From positions 1-36,096 of IMG/VR virus record IMGVR_UViG_3300042868_005781: a stretch of DNA of 36,096 nt; one strand, written 5' to 3'. Both the position numbers and the translations under genes were made by a program. The notes under the pieces were generated by a model. That model worked only from the letters and a program-made list of their open reading frames with translations, ran no database searches and was not told where the DNA came from. How positions within the stretch are numbered: the first letter of the stretch is position 1; every line of letters begins with the position of its first letter. Below, one piece after another: positions 7,952-14,205 of the stretch. Source of the DNA: a virus.

Positions 7952-8517
7952 TTGCTTACAATTAAATACAAAGCATTCCCGTTGCTATTTTCGTTTCCCA
8001 TTGTCTCAATGTACTTATATTCCTCCGTGTGCTTTATATCGCTTATTGCGTTCTGTATAACCGTTGCCTGTTCATCGGCTAAAGTAAATGTCATTTGCTG
8101 AAAAGGTGCTTTATCGCCCTCAGGCAAAGTAAAATCTTCGTCAAAATCTTCGGGTCTGTCAAACTGCGGTATCTCCAAGCCCCATGCCTCCAAGTCCACC
8201 ACCTCCCAATCATTCGCCAACGTGTCCCAGTCCCAGCCTCCCGTGTTTGCGTTTAATCGAATATTCAATTCCTTTTCGTCTGCCTCATTCAAATCAACAA
8301 TGACACATTCAATTTCCTTGATGCCAAGTTTCTTTAATTCACGGACACGGAAGTGACCGCCGACAATGTAGCCCGTTTGCTTATTGAAAATAATCGGTTC
8401 AACCATGCCAAACTTTTCAAGGCTCTCCTTCAAATGCTTTTCCTGCTTTGCCGTGCTTTGCCGTGGATTGTACGGAGCTGGGATTAAATCGGCGATTTGC
8501 TTTTTTTCAATTATCAT
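7930..8517 (-). CDS. ParB/sulfiredoxin-fold protein
   Basis: The 195-aa protein has an N-terminal ParB-like domain: IADLIPAPYNPRQ near residues 8-20, then GYIVGGHFRVRELKKLGI at about 49-66, which contains the GGHxR motif of this fold. The C-terminal half is acidic and unassigned. Phage ParB-fold proteins of this kind are usually found next to DNA-modifying enzymes and may guide or support them. Here it is coupled to the Mom-like gene. It is not a partition protein in any evident way: there is no ParA. Confidence 0.8.
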   Translation of the reverse strand: MIIEKKQIADLIPAPYNPRQSTAKQEKHLKESLEKFGMVEPIIFNKQTGYIVGGHFRVRELKKLGIKEIECVIVDLNEADEKELNIRLNANTGGWDWDTLANDWEVVDLEAWGLEIPQFDRPEDFDEDFTLPEGDKAPFQQMTFTLADEQATVIQNAISDIKHTEEYKYIETMGNENSNGNALYLIVSKWAEQRK

Positions 8518-8816
8518 GCCTCCCTGCTTTTTAAAAACATTTGGTAAAGTTCGCTCAATTCTCTTTGTTCATCGGCGGGCTTTTGCCATTTGCCGTTGAG
8601 GTAATTTAAAATATATTTTTCCTTTACAAGCCATTGGGAAAACTCTTCCATGATTTCCATTTCCCTAATCTTCGCCTCCTTAAATATGTTTTTCAAAAAT
8701 ATGCCTTCCAGACTTTCATTAATTTGTAAAAAAGTTTTTTTAGCAAGGTTGTAATCCTTTTCGGTTAATTCATTCTTTAACCAATCGATAGGCGTTTGTT
8801 TTACATTTCCTTTCAT
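8514..8816 (-). CDS. Unknown helical protein, KQTxxxWL family
   Basis: The 100-aa protein begins MKGNVKQTPIDWLKNELTEK and contains NIFKEAKIREMEIMEEFSQW. This arrangement (KQT-x-WL start, then an AKxxEME helix) resembles the plus-strand 72-aa gene at 19424-19642 (KQTAVEWL, KAKEMEKEQIIDAF) and the start of 5036-5377. It overlaps the ParB-like gene as ATGA and the glycosyltransferase gene as ATGA. No function known. Confidence 0.6.
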   Translation of the reverse strand: MKGNVKQTPIDWLKNELTEKDYNLAKKTFLQINESLEGIFLKNIFKEAKIREMEIMEEFSQWLVKEKYILNYLNGKWQKPADEQRELSELYQMFLKSREA

Positions 8817-9817
8817 ATTCCTTTTAACACTTGTTTACGTTTGTTGTTGACGGTGAGCAAATTTCGCTCAGTCAAAAGCCATTTCCTGCCTGCCTGCAAA
8901 TGATTAAAATAATCCCCATCCTTTGCCAACGCCTTTTCAAATTGATAATACAAATCGTCCGAACCCTCGTACAACCGAACGCCTGGGACATTGAACTCGG
9001 TTATTTCCTTTGGTGCATAAGGAACGCAACCTGTAACAAGCATCTCCATGGCAAAGTTATTCGACTTGCTTTGATTGAAATTGTCATTTGTCAACGGGAA
9101 CACGGCGTAATGAGCCGCACTGTTTTTGATTAACTCGAAATATTGAAATAAGGAATTGTTCCACGGTATGACCTTGACATTCGGATACAATGTTTTTCCC
9201 AACCACTCAGGGATTCCAATGAATGCAACCTCCGTGTCCTTGCGGCTGCTGACATAATGCCAAAATGTATCCACGGTTTTTAAGTCCTCAATGTGCGTCA
9301 TGCTTCCACGCCACAACACGCGTTTTACCTTTGCCTCCAGCTTATCAGGTGACACGGGGCAAAGTGGCGTTACATGAAAGTCAATGGCGTTGGGGATAAC
9401 CATTATTTTACTTTCGTCAAAGAATTGCTTGTAAAACTCTTTGAGAAAGGGCGTTGATACAATGATATAATCCGCATACTTGAAAGCCTTTTCAACCGAT
9501 TCCTTTACCTGTGTTTTACCAAAATGTGCCGACGCTGGATTCGCGGCGTTGACCTCATGCAATAAATCGTCGTGGTCAAGAATGATCTTCTTTCCCATCT
9601 TCTTTGCCTCCGCGATCATGGATAACATCCCGTCGCCGTTGGGGCGTTGAAAAAGAATAACGTCAACGTCGTAAAAATCGTACCATTTGACTGTCTCGGG
9701 ATTCAAATACGTAATGGTTAAATTTACCATTTGTGAGCGAAGCCGCATGAATGGATTAACCGAACGATAGTAATCAGTTGTGGGGCTGGTTAAATTGGTT
9801 ACAATGCCTAACCTCAT
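8813..9817 (-). CDS. Glycosyltransferase, GT-B fold, family 4-like
   Basis: The 334-aa protein has the two-domain layout of GT-B glycosyltransferases. The N-terminal domain ends around KKIILDHDDLLHEV, followed by ADYIIVSTPFLKEFY and VIPNAIDF; the C-terminal domain contains VKRVLWRGSMTHIEDL, FPLTNDNFNQSKSNNFAMEM and VTGCVPYAP. The acceptor could be a virion protein, the host envelope or modified DNA. The gene sits in the same minus-strand operon as the Mom-like and ParB-like genes and the terminase, so a phage DNA or capsid substrate is plausible but unproven. It overlaps both neighbours. Confidence 0.8.
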   Translation of the reverse strand: MRLGIVTNLTSPTTDYYRSVNPFMRLRSQMVNLTITYLNPETVKWYDFYDVDVILFQRPNGDGMLSMIAEAKKMGKKIILDHDDLLHEVNAANPASAHFGKTQVKESVEKAFKYADYIIVSTPFLKEFYKQFFDESKIMVIPNAIDFHVTPLCPVSPDKLEAKVKRVLWRGSMTHIEDLKTVDTFWHYVSSRKDTEVAFIGIPEWLGKTLYPNVKVIPWNNSLFQYFELIKNSAAHYAVFPLTNDNFNQSKSNNFAMEMLVTGCVPYAPKEITEFNVPGVRLYEGSDDLYYQFEKALAKDGDYFNHLQAGRKWLLTERNLLTVNNKRKQVLKGI

Positions 9818-9987
9818 TTATTGTGCTTTTGGTATGTGTCCAATAAAATACTTAATACATCCTCCATCGAGTGTTTGACATTCGTTTCCTTCCAGAGTTG
9901 AAATTGTAAGTCCAACAACTTCTTTCTTATTTTTTCGTCCCGATAGCTTACCGAAAACACGGCGGGCGTTTGTTTATTCACATTCAT
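9814..9987 (-). CDS. Small protein, possibly ribbon-helix-helix
   Basis: A 57-aa frame starts at the ATG near 9987 and ends in a TGA overlapping the glycosyltransferase ATG (ATGA). It begins MNVNKQTPAVFSVSYRDEKI and continues with two helices ending VLSILLDTYQKHNK. A short beta strand followed by two helices is the layout of small ribbon-helix-helix DNA-binding proteins, but this is a weak inference. It is shorter than 60 codons. Its 5' end overlaps the upstream gene by about 14 bases. Confidence 0.55.
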   Translation of the reverse strand: MNVNKQTPAVFSVSYRDEKIRKKLLDLQFQLWKETNVKHSMEDVLSILLDTYQKHNK

Positions 9988-10198
9988 TTTTCTTTTCTTT
10001 TAATCTGTAATATCTTTCCATTTGGTATTTATTCACCCTTTCCTTATTCGCTTGATACCATGCCTGATTCTTAATCCTTTTTTCAGCCTTTTTCTCAGGT
10101 GATTGATTCTGGTGGTAAAGCCTGAAATATTCCCTTAACTTTTGCTTTTGGTACTCGGTCATATTTTCCCGATACTGCCTTTGATACTCAGGTGTCAT
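9974..10198 (-). CDS. Small basic Tyr/Lys/Arg-rich protein
   Basis: The 74-aa protein begins MTPEYQRQYRENMTEYQKQK and carries YQANKERVNKYQMERYYRLK, a YxxNKExxxxKxxxYY pattern also present in the two tandem plus-strand genes at 20411 and 20655. It is strongly basic and helical. Such repeats occur near zinc-finger or HNH domains in phages, but no Cys/His cluster is present here. It starts one base after the SSB stop. DNA or RNA binding is a guess based on charge. Confidence 0.6.
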   Translation of the reverse strand: MTPEYQRQYRENMTEYQKQKLREYFRLYHQNQSPEKKAEKRIKNQAWYQANKERVNKYQMERYYRLKEKKNECE

Positions 10199-10199
10199 A

Positions 10200-10613
10200 T
10201 TAAAATGGGAATGGTTCGTCAGCGTTTAATTCTTTTTTTAATTCCTGAACAGCTGGACTTGTCAATGGATTAACATAACCGCCAGACGTGTTCTCCCCCG
10301 CCGTTGCCTTGCCTCCAAACTCGATATTATTAACCATGCAACGAATGATCCCAGTTGGTTCTCCGTTTTTCATGTACGCATTTACGCCGCCCGTTCCTTC
10401 CACGACAACATACGTTCCCTTTAACAAGTGCGGTGCAAGCTTGGAACCACGTTCACCCCACATTGAGCAAGTGACCCAAACCGTCTTTTCCGTGGGATTG
10501 TTACCAAACGTCTTTTCCGTGTGAGCAACCGAGAAGGAGCAAACGGTTGTATCGCCAACCGATTTTATTTCAGCATCCTGACCAATGCGACCTGCAACTA
10601 TTAATTTTATCAT
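10200..10613 (-). CDS. ssb: Single-stranded DNA-binding protein
   Basis: The 137-aa protein is an OB-fold SSB: MIKLIVAGRIGQDAEIKSVG, VCSFSVAHTEKTF, TVWVTCSMWGERGSKLAPHL and GTYVVVEGTGGVNAYM match successive strands of bacterial SSB. The C-terminus ADEPFPF is the acidic tip used to recruit partner proteins. It coats ssDNA in replication and recombination. It is the first gene of the minus-strand operon, 18 bases below a TATCTTTG -7 box. It is surprising that SSB is transcribed with late genes and not with the replication genes on the other strand. Confidence 0.92.
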   Translation of the reverse strand: MIKLIVAGRIGQDAEIKSVGDTTVCSFSVAHTEKTFGNNPTEKTVWVTCSMWGERGSKLAPHLLKGTYVVVEGTGGVNAYMKNGEPTGIIRCMVNNIEFGGKATAGENTSGGYVNPLTSPAVQELKKELNADEPFPF

Positions 10614-10630
10614 TTTATTTTTTCTTTCTG

Positions 10631-10638
10631 CAAAGATA
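10631..10638 (-). promoter_or_regulatory. Candidate -7 box for the minus-strand operon
   Basis: The minus strand reads TATCTTTG here, an exact match to the Bacteroidota -7 consensus TAnnTTTG, 18 bases before the SSB start codon. A TTTG lies 16 bases further upstream, slightly closer than the usual 19-21 bases. It faces away from the matching plus-strand box at 10688. Confidence 0.5.
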
Positions 10639-10687
10639 ATAATTTATTTGTTATCAAATTTAAAATATTTTTTAACAAAATTATTTA

Positions 10688-10695
10688 TATCTTTG
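10688..10695 (+). promoter_or_regulatory. Candidate -7 box for the plus-strand leader operon
   Basis: TATCTTTG on the plus strand matches TAnnTTTG. It lies about 88 bases before the 56-aa membrane protein gene. No convincing TTTG is found 19-21 bases upstream, only an AT-rich run. Together with 10631-10638 it would form a divergent promoter pair about 50 bases apart. Confidence 0.45.
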
Positions 10696-10782
10696 TGGCG
10701 AAAGTTAGTTTAGTGTTAAAATGTTTTGCGACGGCAAAAAGACGAAGATTAGATTTCTTCACTTGCTGCTAAAATTGTAATT

Positions 10783-10953
10783 ATGGAAATAACAATGATT
10801 GTAGGATGGGCATTTCTACTATTGAGTTGGATAATACCCCCTTTTATTAAAGATACACCTATTAAAGATGTATCCAGCAGAAGATTTGTAGCATTAATTT
10901 TAGCAACATTTGCATTAGGTATTTTCTTAGGTCATGGATTATCTTTATTTTAG
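10783..10953 (+). CDS. 56-aa membrane protein
   Basis: An ATG at 10783 opens a 57-codon frame ending in TAG at 10951-10953. The protein begins MEITMIVGWAFLLLSWIIPP and has a second hydrophobic segment ALILATFALGIFLGHGLSLF, so two membrane passes joined by a short polar linker are predicted. It is the first plus-strand gene after the divergent promoter region and lies just before the tRNA-like element. No family is recognised. It has good codon use and a clean frame but is short. Confidence 0.55.
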   Translation: MEITMIVGWAFLLLSWIIPPFIKDTPIKDVSSRRFVALILATFALGIFLGHGLSLF

Positions 10954-10970
10954 TTAATTTAAAATTAATT

Positions 10971-11060
10971 AACAAGGTGGCGGAATTGGTAGACGCTATA
11001 CATAAGCAGTTGAAGCTGGGTAATTCAACATTGCAGGTTCGATTCCCGCCCTTGTTGCCA
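10971..11060 (+). tRNA. tRNA-Leu-like element with degenerate anticodon arm
   Basis: The acceptor stem AACAAGG (10971-10977) pairs perfectly with CCTTGTT (11050-11056), followed by G and an encoded CCA (11058-11060). The D arm GCG/CGC with GAATTGGTAGA is that of tRNA-Leu. The T arm has a normal TTCGATT loop and a stem with one A-C mismatch. A long variable arm fits class II. No good 5-bp anticodon stem exists: the best fold gives three pairs and an AAG anticodon with C37. A competing 6-bp hairpin GTTGAA/TTCAAC occupies this region. It may be a decaying tRNA or a tRNA mimic. Confidence 0.65.
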
Positions 11061-11096
11061 TACAAAAGGCAGACGTTAAACTAGAGTGAAATAAAT

Positions 11097-11141
11097 GGTG
11101 GTAATATTTCTAAAGTCTGTATTGTACCACCACTTACCACC
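11097..11141 (+). repeat. GGTGGTA / TACCACC inverted and direct repeats
   Basis: GGTGGTA at 11097-11103 is followed by its reverse complement TACCACC at 11125-11131 and again at 11135-11141, 10 bp apart. Another GGTGGTA lies at 11554-11560, directly before the second copy of the 30-nt leader repeat. Half-sites spaced by one helical turn suggest an operator or origin element, by inference only. Confidence 0.45.
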
Positions 11142-11160
11142 CGAAGGTTGAGCAATGCTG

Positions 11161-11201
11161 GCACCGTGCGTTGATAAAGGGATGGAACGGTGCAAATTTT
11201 T
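11161..11201 (+). terminator. Hairpin with T run, upstream of first plus-strand gene
   Basis: GCACCGT (11161-11167) pairs with ACGGTGC (11187-11193) across a 19-nt loop, followed by AAATTTTT. It could end transcripts that carry the 56-aa gene and the tRNA-like element. The large loop makes it a weaker terminator candidate than the others in the window. Confidence 0.4.
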
Positions 11202-11204
11202 AAC

Positions 11205-11248
11205 CTCTCTTAAATCTCTAATTAAATCTCTCTTAAACTCTCTTAAAT
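11205..11248 (+). repeat. Four tandem 11-bp AT-rich repeats (iteron-like)
   Basis: Four adjacent imperfect copies of CTCTCTTAAAT occupy this stretch (the second reads CTCTAATTAAAT). The period is about one helical turn. They lie in the 340-base gene-poor region between the tRNA-like element and the first early gene. Iteron arrays of this kind serve as replication origins or repressor sites in other replicons; which applies here is unknown. Confidence 0.5.
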
Positions 11249-11263
11249 TATACCATTTCGTTG

Positions 11264-11293
11264 ACGTCAACAAAATAATAAAAACAAAACAAA
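11264..11293 (+). repeat. 30-nt translation-leader repeat, copy A
   Basis: The 30 bases before the ATG at 11294 recur at 11561-11590 with a single A/G difference. The second half is AATAAAAACAAAACAAA, the A-rich, SD-less leader typical of Bacteroidota. Because copy B ends with the A of the ATG at 11590, it points to that codon as the start of the next gene. Confidence 0.6.
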
Positions 11294-11575
11294 ATGAACT
11301 TTGAAAAATTTAGAAAACAACATTTTGAAGTAGAAAAAAGGATTTGGGAAATAGTTTTATTACTATATAAACACAATAAAAATAAATGTCCTGAATTACC
11401 TATATTTTTTGAATTTTCATTTGGATGTGTTTTTGTTCACTTAAGAGTAAAAATTAATTCTCAAGAATCTTCTAAATTAGCATTTCCATTTGAATGGTTA
11501 GAAATGTCAGACGATAAAGTTGTTGTTCATATTTTGGAAGAAAAAAAAAGCATGGTGGTAACGTCAACAAAATGA
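11294..11575 (+). CDS. Unknown small protein, first early gene
   Basis: The 93-aa protein begins MNFEKFRKQHFEVEKRIWEI. It has mixed helices and strands and no recognisable motif. Codon use is very AT-rich. It follows the duplicated leader copy A, and its 3' end contains leader copy B of the next gene, so its last residues (TSTK) are encoded by regulatory sequence. Function unknown. Confidence 0.6.
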   Translation: MNFEKFRKQHFEVEKRIWEIVLLLYKHNKNKCPELPIFFEFSFGCVFVHLRVKINSQESSKLAFPFEWLEMSDDKVVVHILEEKKSMVVTSTK

Positions 11576-11590
11576 TAAAAACAAAACAAA
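11561..11590 (+). repeat. 30-nt translation-leader repeat, copy B
   Basis: This copy differs at one position from 11264-11293 and overlaps the last codons of the 93-aa gene. It is preceded by GGTGGTA. It places the methyltransferase start at ATG 11590 instead of the upstream ATG at 11572. Confidence 0.6.
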
Positions 11591-12198
11591 TGATTGATAA
11601 CAAATTCTTTTTTGACAAATCCGTTGAGCTTGGTTTTACCACGACGGACTACGAACCCCTTGTCAACTTGCATACCAACGGCGCAAGGGTTTTGCAAATA
11701 ATGGGGTGTGAATCCGTGTTTGAATTCGGCTCAGGACTTGGCTTCTTTTTATCCGCGTGCCAGCGCGTGGGCTTGTATAATTACATGGGTTACGACATTA
11801 ACCCGTATGAAAGGGAATTTGCGATAAACAAGGGCATTGAGCCGTCAAAATATATGCTTGCAAAGTGGGCTTCAAAATATCAACAGGGCAGGTATGAATT
11901 GAGGATAAAAGGAAAGTATGATGCCATTTACTCCACCGAGGTATTTGAACACATGACCGACGCGCAAATATCCTTTGTCATGCCAATTCTTTACAAAGCC
12001 TGTAACAAATATTTTTATTTCACCTCCACGCCTTATGCCTCAGCGGATCCTGCTTTTGACATTGAATGGGGACATATTAACTTGAAAAAAAGAAGTGAAT
12101 GGGTTCTCATTTTTGCAAGCCACGGTTTTGACTTGCTCAGGGAAGCAACGGAGGTGACGCCCTGGGGATTGTTATTTGTAAAACGGGAGAAAAAGTAA
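11590..12198 (+). CDS. Class I SAM-dependent methyltransferase
   Basis: From ATG 11590 the protein is 202 aa. Motif I is SVFEFGSGLGFFLSAC at about residues 42-57, followed by YNYMGYDINPYEREFA, whose acidic residue would bind the SAM ribose, then YDAIYSTEVFEHM. Those are the SAM-binding signatures of the class I fold. There is no DPPY or PC motif, so it need not act on DNA; small molecules, sugars or protein are possible targets. The earlier ATG at 11572 would add six residues, but the duplicated leader favours 11590. It precedes the first structured leader RNA. Confidence 0.75.
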   Translation: MIDNKFFFDKSVELGFTTTDYEPLVNLHTNGARVLQIMGCESVFEFGSGLGFFLSACQRVGLYNYMGYDINPYEREFAINKGIEPSKYMLAKWASKYQQGRYELRIKGKYDAIYSTEVFEHMTDAQISFVMPILYKACNKYFYFTSTPYASADPAFDIEWGHINLKKRSEWVLIFASHGFDLLREATEVTPWGLLFVKREKK

Positions 12199-12209
12199 AA
12201 TAAATTTCG

Positions 12210-12218
12210 TATATTTAC
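12210..12218 (+). promoter_or_regulatory. Candidate -7 box before structured leader 1
   Basis: TATATTTAC resembles TAnnTTTG with A in place of G. The same string occurs at 15613-15621, and close relatives lie in the three repeated AT-rich promoter-like segments. Hairpin 1 of the leader starts at the next base. A TTTG lies 31 bases upstream, further than usual. Confidence 0.4.
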
Positions 12219-12312
12219 ATATCCTTCGGACGGAGTGCAGCCCATTCAAAGGATATTGAAACAAACTATTTTTTTGTTTCATTTACGCCCAATAGCTGCA
12301 CCTGTTGGGCGT
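12219..12312 (+). ncRNA. Three-hairpin kissing-loop leader RNA, copy 1
   Basis: Hairpin 1 pairs ATATCCTT (12219-12226) with AAGGATAT (12249-12256). Hairpin 2 pairs GAAACAAA (12258-12265) with TTTGTTTC (12273-12280). Hairpin 3 pairs ACGCCCAA (12285-12292) with TTGGGCGT (12305-12312). Loop 1 contains GTGCAGC (12235-12241), complementary to GCTGCAC (12295-12301) in loop 3. It ends 17 bases before the ATG of the ParB-methyltransferase gene. A second copy at 14206 has the same architecture with a different sequence, which is strong evidence for a selected RNA structure. It could be a cis-acting leader or a terminated small RNA. Confidence 0.75.
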
Positions 12313-12328
12313 TCTCATTTTTATACTC

Positions 12329-13597
12329 ATGCAAATATCAAAAGAACTTGAAGTCTTGATTCCACCGTTAACAAGCGAGGAATTTAAGCAACTGGAGCGT
12401 AATATTCTGGAAGAAGGAATCCGCGACCCATTGGTGACATGGAACGGTATCTTAGTCGATGGACACAACCGTTACAGGATTGCAAAGGAATATGACATTG
12501 ACTTTGAAACCGTGGAAAAGGAATTTGCCGACATGAACGCGGTAAAGGAGTGGATGATTAACAATCAACTTGGAAGAAGGAATTTACCAGAATTTGTAAG
12601 GGGAGAACTGCTTTCTTATGTTCGCGAAATGCGCAAAATAGAAGGAAAAGAAAAACAATTACTTACTCTTAATAAAGGTAAAGAATCTCCCGTTTTGTCA
12701 AATATTGACAAAACGGAACATAATACACGAAATGAATTTGCCGAAAAACTTGGCTGGAGTACAGGTAAGACTGGAATGTTTGACGTTGTAACAAAAAAAG
12801 CACCAGAGGAATTAAAAGTAAAATTAAGAACAGGTGAAGTAAATATTCATCAAGCATACAAAGAGATAAAAAAAGATGAAAAGGAACAATATAAAACGCA
12901 AAAGGCGATTGAAATAATTGAAAAGGTTTACGAAAGCAATGCAAATATTTTCCATGGAAATTGCATTGAGTTTATTAAGACCATTGAGGACAAAAGTATT
13001 GATTGTTTAATAACCGACCCACCCTACGGAGTGGACATTCAATTTGGCGCGTATGACAATCAACTGAGCCGCAAGATTGAGAACGATGGAAACATTGACA
13101 ATGCTTTGCTTTTGCTTGATACAATGTTACATGAGGTAAAAATCAAGTTGAAAGACAATGCACACATTTACATTTTTTGCAACTGGAAAATTTACCCTCA
13201 ATTCAATGCAATTATTTCAAAGCATTTTCAAATCAAGAACCTTATAATTTGGGATAAATTATTCATGGGAATGGGTGACTTAAAAGGAAATTATTCGAGC
13301 TCTTATGAAATGATTGTTTTTGCTGGAGGTAACAGGGAATTCTTAACAAGACCCAAAAATATAATTCAATGCAGATTTAATGATGAAAGATTTCATAACA
13401 CACAAAAGCCAGTTGACTTAATTAAGCAACTCATTGAAAATAGTACCAACGTCAACGAAACAATTTTCGATCCTTTTCTTGGGAGTGGTTCAACTGTTGT
13501 TGCGGCAAATCAATTAAAAAGGAATTTCATTGGATGCGAGATTGACGAACAAAATTATAAAATAACTTTAAAAAGGCTTGAAGATGGTAAGTGTTAA
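12329..13597 (+). CDS. ParB-domain / DNA methyltransferase fusion
   Basis: The start is ATG 12329. A TTG-started frame from 12305 would begin inside hairpin 3, so I reject it. The 422-aa protein has an N-terminal ParB-like domain (GIRDPLVTWNGILVDGHNRY) and a middle helical segment containing LGWSTGKTGMFDVV. The C-terminal methyltransferase has catalytic DPPY at 230-233 and the SAM-binding FDPFLGSGST at 380-389. DPPY before FxGxG is the beta-class order, so N6-adenine or N4-cytosine methylation is expected. Fusions of a ParB domain to a methyltransferase are known in phages. It probably protects phage DNA or controls gene expression. The target sequence is unknown. Confidence 0.88.
   Translation: MQISKELEVLIPPLTSEEFKQLERNILEEGIRDPLVTWNGILVDGHNRYRIAKEYDIDFETVEKEFADMNAVKEWMINNQLGRRNLPEFVRGELLSYVREMRKIEGKEKQLLTLNKGKESPVLSNIDKTEHNTRNEFAEKLGWSTGKTGMFDVVTKKAPEELKVKLRTGEVNIHQAYKEIKKDEKEQYKTQKAIEIIEKVYESNANIFHGNCIEFIKTIEDKSIDCLITDPPYGVDIQFGAYDNQLSRKIENDGNIDNALLLLDTMLHEVKIKLKDNAHIYIFCNWKIYPQFNAIISKHFQIKNLIIWDKLFMGMGDLKGNYSSSYEMIVFAGGNREFLTRPKNIIQCRFNDERFHNTQKPVDLIKQLIENSTNVNETIFDPFLGSGSTVVAANQLKRNFIGCEIDEQNYKITLKRLEDGKC
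12690..12716 (+). repeat. 12-bp perfect inverted repeat inside the methyltransferase gene
   Basis: CCGTTTTGTCAA (12690-12701) and TTGACAAAACGG (12705-12716) are exact reverse complements separated by ATA. A 12-bp perfect match is unlikely by chance in a window of this size. It is coding sequence, so it may also reflect protein constraint. It could form an mRNA hairpin or bind a dimeric protein. Confidence 0.6.
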
Positions 13598-14177
13598 TTA
13601 TAAAGAATTTAGAAAGTATTCAGACAAAAGCCTTCCAGAGGCAAAGGAATATATCGCAAAGTTTTTAAAAGCTAAATTACAAGTTATTAAAACTGAAAAA
13701 TATATTTCAATGATTAAAGCATCAGACGTTTATAATGACACAATAAATGCTATTGATTTATTCATAGACTTGCCTTGCTACTTTCCAAAAATAAAAGTAA
13801 GTCACAGGGCGCGAAAAATGCACGGAGATATAATTGACATAACCATTAAAACAAAAAGTCAAAATCCTGAAATAAAATCTGAGTACGATAAGCTATTAAA
13901 TTTTGCATCAGGAAATACAAATCCATGGTATTATTTTTATTGTTTTTACGATGAAGATAAAGGAAATATAAGTAAATATATTATTTACGACTTACGCGTA
14001 TTAATAAAACTTCCAGAGTTTAAAGACAAATCAATTTTTGCTTATAAAGATGATAAATTTAACACTCAAGACGGAGGATCGTATTTTAATTGCATAACCG
14101 TTAAAACTTTAATTGAGAAAGGCGTTGTTGTGGCTGACTGGTCAAAAGGTGAAGGCGAAGTAAAATATTATATATAA
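13584..14177 (+). CDS. Unknown protein coupled to the methyltransferase; possible nuclease
   Basis: Starting at ATG 13584 gives 197 aa and a 14-base overlap with the methyltransferase gene. Residues around MHGDIIDITIKTK followed by a conserved-looking WYYFYCFYDEDKGN and YIIYDLRVLIKL could represent the acidic core of a PD-(D/E)XK-like fold, but the exact motif is not clear. Its position right after a methyltransferase invites the idea of a restriction partner. That is a weak inference, and I do not recognise the family. Codon use is very AT-rich. Confidence 0.6.
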   Translation: MVSVNYKEFRKYSDKSLPEAKEYIAKFLKAKLQVIKTEKYISMIKASDVYNDTINAIDLFIDLPCYFPKIKVSHRARKMHGDIIDITIKTKSQNPEIKSEYDKLLNFASGNTNPWYYFYCFYDEDKGNISKYIIYDLRVLIKLPEFKDKSIFAYKDDKFNTQDGGSYFNCITVKTLIEKGVVVADWSKGEGEVKYYI

Positions 14178-14193
14178 TTTGCCAAATATTCCT

Positions 14194-14201
14194 TATCTTT
14201 A
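14194..14201 (+). promoter_or_regulatory. Candidate -7 box before structured leader 2
   Basis: TATCTTTA matches TAnnTTT with A at the last position and lies four bases before hairpin 1 of leader 2, placing a start site near 14206. No TTTG is seen at the usual distance upstream. Confidence 0.4.
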
Positions 14202-14205
14202 ATCA

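Noticed and set aside
10721-10780. A 19-codon frame as a leader peptide
   Set aside because: It is too short to distinguish from chance, and no attenuator follows it directly.
10971-11060. tRNA-like element as a phage attachment site
   Set aside because: No integrase or excisionase is visible in the window, so integration at a tRNA cannot be supported.
11205-11248. Short repeats as a CRISPR array
   Set aside because: The period is about 11 bp with no spacers, and no cas genes are nearby.
12305-12328. TTG-started extension of the ParB-methyltransferase
   Set aside because: The added residues would be encoded by hairpin 3 of the leader RNA; ATG 12329 begins the normal domain.
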